A DNA stretch of 27,531 bases from an uncultured Bacilli bacterium (lineage in GTDB: Bacteria; Bacillota_I; Bacilli_A; RF39; UBA660). Shown here piece after piece: positions 24,485-27,531 of this stretch. The notes beneath the pieces are model-generated. The model ran no database searches and was not told the DNA's origin. It worked only from the letters and a program-made list of their open reading frames with translations. The stretch is taken from NCBI GenBank assembly GCA_910585335.1, contig CAJUCU010000002.1:26065-53595 (forward strand). The letters are read 5' to 3'. Within the stretch, counting starts at the first letter, position 1, and each line of letters begins with the position of its first letter. The translations under genes and the position numbers were made by a program.

Positions 24485-25186
24485 CTATTTAGTAGGTGCT
24501 TTTTCACTTTGTTCAACAGCAAGTGTAATATCTAAGCTAACTGTTGCTAAGTCAGTAGCATTTCCTAAATTAGTATCGTTTACGTCTCTATTAGAGTCTG
24601 CAGCATCTTCGAATGTCCATTCCCAACCGATTACATATACCTCACTTGGTGCTTTATTAGCAGCGTAAACTCCATTAAATTCAGTACCAATTCCTTTTAC
24701 TAAATCTTGGATAGTGTTGTATTTTGTACCAGTAGTTGCGAAATCGAATGTTTCAAATGTTGCAGTATCAAGAGCACTTTGAGACATACCAGTTACTTTC
24801 TTTAGATAGTATTTGATTTGTCCATTTCCAGTTGTTGCAATTTCATCTAGAGAACCATTATCTTTGATTGTAATTTCATAGTTTGTTTCAGGTTTATTAT
24901 CTCCTAATGTAAATGCATAGAATCCTGAAGTACCTGGTGCTACTACTTTATCTTTATCACCAGTATCTGGTGTTGCAGAATCAACGTCAGTTACAGCACC
25001 ATTCTTATAAGAATCTTTAAATAAATCAACTGTGAAAGTTTCATCATTAAATCCCCATTTAGCAACACGTGCTGAATCTGCTAAATCATAATCTGCTACA
25101 TATTTAGCATAAGTACCACTTACTGCGTAACTAGAAATTCCAACTAGTGCTAATAATGCACATAAAACAGTCATTTTCTTTTTCAT
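24485..25186 (-). CDS. TasA/camelysin-like exported subunit (SipW-dependent signal)
   Basis: The 233-residue product has a SipW-type signal: basic start, hydrophobic segment (about 5-23), then SGTYAKYVADYD and ARVAKWGF (39-46). Cleavage after Ala27 is likely. The mature part is beta-rich with PGTSGFY (84-90) and a C-terminal WEW (188-190) and DTNLGNA (204-210). No Cys occurs in the mature part. It resembles the CPF_0494/camelysin-type exported proteins and TasA in overall plan, so a filament-forming subunit is the best guess. The ribosome site AAAGGAGGTGA, 7 bases before ATG 25186, is nearly perfect and the strongest in the window, pointing to high expression. It follows a SipW gene and precedes hairpins that could hold downstream expression lower. 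Confidence 0.85.
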   Translation of the reverse strand: MKKKMTVLCALLALVGISSYAVSGTYAKYVADYDLADSARVAKWGFNDETFTVDLFKDSYKNGAVTDVDSATPDTGDKDKVVAPGTSGFYAFTLGDNKPETNYEITIKDNGSLDEIATTGNGQIKYYLKKVTGMSQSALDTATFETFDFATTGTKYNTIQDLVKGIGTEFNGVYAANKAPSEVYVIGWEWTFEDAADSNRDVNDTNLGNATDLATVSLDITLAVEQSEKAPTK

Positions 25187-25219
25187 GTTGTCACCTCCTT
25201 TCATGATGAATATCTATTT

Positions 25220-25241
25220 GTAAACCCTAAAAGGTGTTTAC
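25220..25241 (-). other. Hairpin between sipW copy 1 and the TasA-like gene
   Basis: GTAAAC and GTTTAC pair, with inner CC/GG pairs and one bulged base. No T-run follows. It lies between the peptidase stop and the strong ribosome site of the subunit gene and could be a processing site. Confidence 0.5.
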
Positions 25242-25247
25242 CACAAC

Positions 25248-25898
25248 TTATTTTTTATTTTTAGAACGTGGAGACTTTTTATTAGATACAGTCTCTTTTT
25301 CTTTTTGCTGCTCTTCCTCCATTTTTTTCTTATATTCAAGGAACTCTAAACGTTCTAAATCTCTTTGTCTCTTATTAGAAATAGAAAAGCCCACTACAAA
25401 TATTAATGTAATACCAAAGAAAACAATAAGAATCGTCACAGGATCAGAAAGAGATTTCATCATAGAACCAAGGGATGGAAATCTTGCGATATAAATTCCT
25501 TCTACATCCGCAAACTCTACTAAGTTTTTATCTTGAGTATTATTGTTATCACCCTTTGTAATAAAATATTTTTCTCCCTCTTTTTCTACTATATCAATAA
25601 TTCTGTGTGTCGTAACTGTATTTTCAGCATCACGAAATGCGATAACATCATTCTTTTTTAATTTCTTAGGATTCACCATTTTGGTCAACACTAAATCTCC
25701 TTTATGGATTTCTGCTTCCATGGAGTTAGAAAGTACGATAAATGGTTTATATCCAAAAACATTAGGTACTTTATCTGTATTAACTTTTGATTGAATCATA
25801 ATGTATAAATTCATAATTAGAATAGGTACTAAAATAACGCAAGCTACAATAAAAAACCAATTTCCTACACTTTTATACCATTCTTTTTTTTCTTTCAT
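25248..25898 (-). CDS. SipW-type signal peptidase, first copy
   Basis: Numbered from ATG 25898, the 216-residue product has an N-terminal membrane helix (about 14-34), catalytic Ser59 in LSNSMEAEI, His98 in TTHRIID and the conserved Asp117 in KGDNNNT. This is the Ser/His dyad of SipW/ER-type enzymes. A second membrane helix (about 153-170) is followed by a charged tail with EFLEYKKKMEEE, similar to EFLKYKNKKE in the other copy, and a basic end. It is first in the locus, directly before the TasA-like subunit, as SipW precedes TasA in Bacillus. The frame runs open to 25982, but AAGGTG 6 bases before the ATG at 25898 marks the start. A long AU-rich leader and possible promoter (26084-26111) lie upstream. 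Confidence 0.9.
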   Translation of the reverse strand: MKEKKEWYKSVGNWFFIVACVILVPILIMNLYIMIQSKVNTDKVPNVFGYKPFIVLSNSMEAEIHKGDLVLTKMVNPKKLKKNDVIAFRDAENTVTTHRIIDIVEKEGEKYFITKGDNNNTQDKNLVEFADVEGIYIARFPSLGSMMKSLSDPVTILIVFFGITLIFVVGFSISNKRQRDLERLEFLEYKKKMEEEQQKEKETVSNKKSPRSKNKK

Positions 25899-26136
25899 AT
25901 TCTTCACCTTTTTCATTATTTTTCTAATTTTCTCCCCTATTTTTTCAAAAATGAAGGAGTTTAGGGCAAAATAATAAAACAATTATCATCTTTCTTCGTT
26001 TTCTACAAAAGTATTCAGATTATTGTTTTATTTTCTTTTTATTCTTAATTACAGAAGACTTATTTTGCCTTTGTAAGAAATATATTATCACAAACATTTA
26101 GAGTGATACAACAAAAAATTACTTTTTTTTCAAATT
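25899..26136 (-). promoter_or_regulatory. Leader of the SipW/TasA-like locus with an 11-bp inverted repeat
   Basis: The 238-base gap contains AATAAAACAAT (25973-25983) and its exact reverse complement (26022-26032), separated by 38 bases, enclosing a purine-rich loop in the transcript. The whole leader is AU-rich and long compared with other genes here (20-40 bases). It may be a regulatory stem. No known riboswitch is recognised. Confidence 0.45.
26084..26111 (-). promoter_or_regulatory. Possible promoter of the SipW/TasA-like locus
   Basis: TTGTAT (26106-26111), a 16-base spacer ending TGT, and GATAAT (26084-26089) on the minus strand: a TGN-extended -10. The resulting leader would be about 180 bases. 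Confidence 0.5.
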
Positions 26137-26529
26137 TTATAAATTAACACTCATCATCAGTTTATAAATACGCTTAATATTTTCTTTTTTATCATGATTC
26201 ATTTCAATAAAATTAAGATGCATCTGATAACCACTATCTAAACTTAAAAGTATTTCCACTTTGCCTGGTTTATAGTTAATTGCACTAGTTGAGATAGAAG
26301 AATATGGAATAATATGAATCTTCTTATAATAAACAGCTAATGTATCTCGATCAAAAAGAATCATTCGCTTTGTTGTAAAAATTGCATAGTCCCTATTATT
26401 TTTATAAGCAAAGACAAACTGTTCTTTATTATCAATATACTCCTTCGCATAATCCTCGAGTTCTTCTTCCCTTACTTCTGTTTTAAAATCAAAATATTTT
26501 GCTAATTCTTTAAACTTAATATACGCCAT
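26137..26529 (-). CDS. Small PH-domain-like protein
   Basis: The 130-residue product has no signal or membrane segment. Its sequence EQFVFAYKNNRDYAIFTTKRMILFDRD and the following beta-strand pattern (IPYSSIS, then an alternating hydrophobic stretch), with a C-terminal helix, match bacterial PH domains of the bPH_1 (PF08000) type. The molecular role of these proteins is mostly unknown. I chose ATG 26529, preceded by AGGTGG; the frame is open back to 26574. A possible extended -10 (TGGTACACT, 26557-26565) lies just upstream. It is transcribed in the direction of the SipW locus, but the promoter-like element between them suggests a separate unit. Family call moderate; function unknown. Confidence 0.7.
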   Translation of the reverse strand: MAYIKFKELAKYFDFKTEVREEELEDYAKEYIDNKEQFVFAYKNNRDYAIFTTKRMILFDRDTLAVYYKKIHIIPYSSISTSAINYKPGKVEILLSLDSGYQMHLNFIEMNHDKKENIKRIYKLMMSVNL

Positions 26530-26622
26530 ACTACCACCTTTCTTTTCACTAAACTCAGTGTACCATAACTTCATCTAAAAAAAAAGAAAGTTTCTCTTTT
26601 AAATCTTGTTATCCTCATTTTC

Positions 26623-26655
26623 TTTGACAAAAATAAAGAGATATATTTACACATC
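26623..26655 (+). repeat. 33-bp direct repeat, copy 1
   Basis: Begins TTTGACAAAAATAAA and matches the copy at 26732-26764 at 27 of 33 positions by hand alignment. The repeats are 109 bp apart, both in the spacer before the PH-like gene. Confidence 0.6.
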
Positions 26656-26731
26656 TAAAAACACATTTATTGACTATTTTTTACGGTTTTTTTACACAGT
26701 TTTTACATAAATGATTCGTATTTTTGACATT

Positions 26732-26764
26732 TTTGACAAAAATAAAAAAATATAGATTTACATC
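26732..26764 (+). repeat. 33-bp direct repeat, copy 2
   Basis: Begins TTTGACAAAAATAAA as copy 1 does. It overlaps a tandem repeat of TTTTTGACA (26721-26729 and 26730-26738). Confidence 0.6.
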
Positions 26765-26766
26765 CC

Positions 26767-26800
26767 AAAAAAAATTAAAACCGAGGAAAATCCCTCAGTT
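26767..26800 (-). terminator. Strong intrinsic terminator of the right-edge gene
   Basis: AACTGAGG (26793-26800) pairs with CCTCGGTT (26779-26786) across a 6-base loop, followed by TTAATTTTTTTT. It lies about 35 bases after the stop codon. Confidence 0.9.
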
Positions 26801-26833
26801 CTTTTACAAATTTTTCATACTTCTATATTATTT

Positions 26834-27531
26834 CTACAGCCCCGTATTTCCATATCCATAGGTTTTCCCCCACAACATAGAAACTTGCACCGCACATATA
26901 AAGCCTGCATTTCTAACTAGCATCTGAGATGCAATATAATACCTACCACTATAACTAGAAATATTCACTGAAATAGTATGATAACTTGTATCGCTCCAAG
27001 TAATAGTGTTTTTAATTGCAGATGGAGAGTGTAACCATGTACTACGGTCAGAGATAATACCAGCGTATAAAGTATATGAAGGTGCAGAACTCGTACAAAT
27101 AACCTGTTGTTCTAACGTACCATAATCTGTAACATCATAACTGTTAGCTGTAGATGCCTGTCCTCTGGAGTCAAAGGAATCACAGGCAAATTTTAACTGG
27201 TTATCTGATTCCAATGCAATATACATCCGTGCCCCATCGTATAAAAAAGATCCCATACCACCAGTATTATTAGTTGAGTTGAGAAACCAAACAAAATAGT
27301 CATCTTTTTTCCAGTTTGGCCATACTACAGGAGATTTGCAGGTCGATGTTGTTGTAAAGGATTTCGAGCTACTTGCTATAGTAGTTTTGGTACCGTTCTC
27401 ACAAACAACATTAGCTCCTTGATAGGTAAATCCACTAGTTGGACTGGTTGTAAAACTTACCGTCTCTCCAACTGAGGCTTTGGTAACGCCTAAGGTTATA
27501 CTTCCTCCTTTTACATTTCCTTTTGATATCG
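26834..27531 (-). CDS. Secreted surface protein with an InlB-like repeat (5' end cut by the window edge)
   Basis: The frame is open to the right edge: 232 codons are visible, and the ATG at 27256 is an internal Met. The visible start, GNVKGGSITLGVTKASVGETVSF followed by aromatic and Gly-rich text, fits a divergent InlB B-repeat-like domain. It is followed by a Ser/Thr/Tyr-rich beta domain of about 170 residues with several Cys (visible in VVCENG, TSTCKS, LKFACDSF, QVICTSS and FICAVQ), perhaps disulphide-linked. No C-terminal anchor is present (it ends YGYGNTGL). It is probably an extracellular protein whose N-terminal signal and further domains lie outside the window. I do not recognise the C-terminal domain. 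It ends in a strong terminator. Confidence 0.75.
   Translation of the reverse strand, partial: ISKGNVKGGSITLGVTKASVGETVSFTTSPTSGFTYQGANVVCENGTKTTIASSSKSFTTTSTCKSPVVWPNWKKDDYFVWFLNSTNNTGGMGSFLYDGARMYIALESDNQLKFACDSFDSRGQASTANSYDVTDYGTLEQQVICTSSAPSYTLYAGIISDRSTWLHSPSAIKNTITWSDTSYHTISVNISSYSGRYYIASQMLVRNAGFICAVQVSMLWGKTYGYGNTGL

Larger units (their letters stand above)
26530..26833 (-). other. 304-base AT-rich spacer upstream of the PH-like gene
   Basis: No gene seen. It holds the terminator of the right-edge gene (26767-26800), a 33-bp imperfect direct repeat (26623-26655 and 26732-26764), a tandem TTTTTGACA pair (26721-26738) and a possible extended -10 for the PH-like gene at 26557-26565. 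Confidence 0.6.

Noticed and set aside
26575..26605. AU-only hairpin AAAAGA/TCTTTT followed by Ts as a terminator
   Set aside because: Only one G-C pair; it lies upstream of the PH-like gene and a better terminator exists at 26767-26800.

Overview
Every gene I can support lies on the minus strand, so transcription runs from the right edge (27531) towards position 1. The DNA is AT-rich and densely packed. Promoters look sigma-A-like (TATAAT-type -10, several extended TGN -10s), leaders are short and purine-rich with GGAGG/AGGTG ribosome sites, and intrinsic terminators are frequent. TGA is used as a stop (ends at 18580, 20208 and 20833) and Trp is TGG, so the genetic code is standard. With the Gram-positive-type division and wall genes, SipW-type signal peptidases and TasA/camelysin-like proteins, this points to a low-GC Bacillota, probably an uncultured gut Bacilli lineage (RF39/Erysipelotrichales-like). 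That placement is inference.

Layout in transcription order. (1) 26834-27531: 3' part of a secreted surface protein, ending in a strong terminator. (2) 26137-26529: a small PH-domain-like protein behind a spacer with direct repeats. (3) 17965-25898: an export and surface-assembly locus. It holds a SipW-type peptidase (Ser/His), a TasA/camelysin-like subunit with a near-perfect ribosome site, a 958-residue multidomain protein whose C-terminus resembles that subunit, a second SipW-type peptidase, two more exported proteins with similar signal regions, and a LepB-type (Ser/Lys) signal peptidase with its own promoter. (4) 15621-17843: a 740-residue secreted protein with two interleaved Ig-like repeat types. 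(5) 14155-15243: FtsW, after a 377-base non-coding leader; then an unknown 187-residue protein and a DHH phosphoesterase. (6) 7906-12413: an AMP-forming acyl-CoA synthetase-like enzyme, a hybrid histidine kinase and an HPt-receiver protein. (7) 6579-7805: two paralogous 192-residue TasA-like exported proteins, each with its own promoter and terminator. (8) 1-6511: division and cell-wall (dcw) genes murG, murB, divIB, a GT-C-like membrane protein, ftsA and ftsZ (cut by the left edge).

How the parts may work together: murG and murB make lipid II precursors, FtsW polymerises glycan at the septum, and DivIB, FtsA and FtsZ form the divisome. The most interesting part is the 8-kb locus with two SipW-type peptidases. 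By analogy with Bacillus TapA-SipW-TasA it could build an extracellular fibre. Here the peptidase is duplicated, several exported proteins share an N-terminal motif, and a giant partner carries a subunit-like C-terminal domain. The TasA-like pair beside murG suggests a dispersed family of such proteins in this genome.
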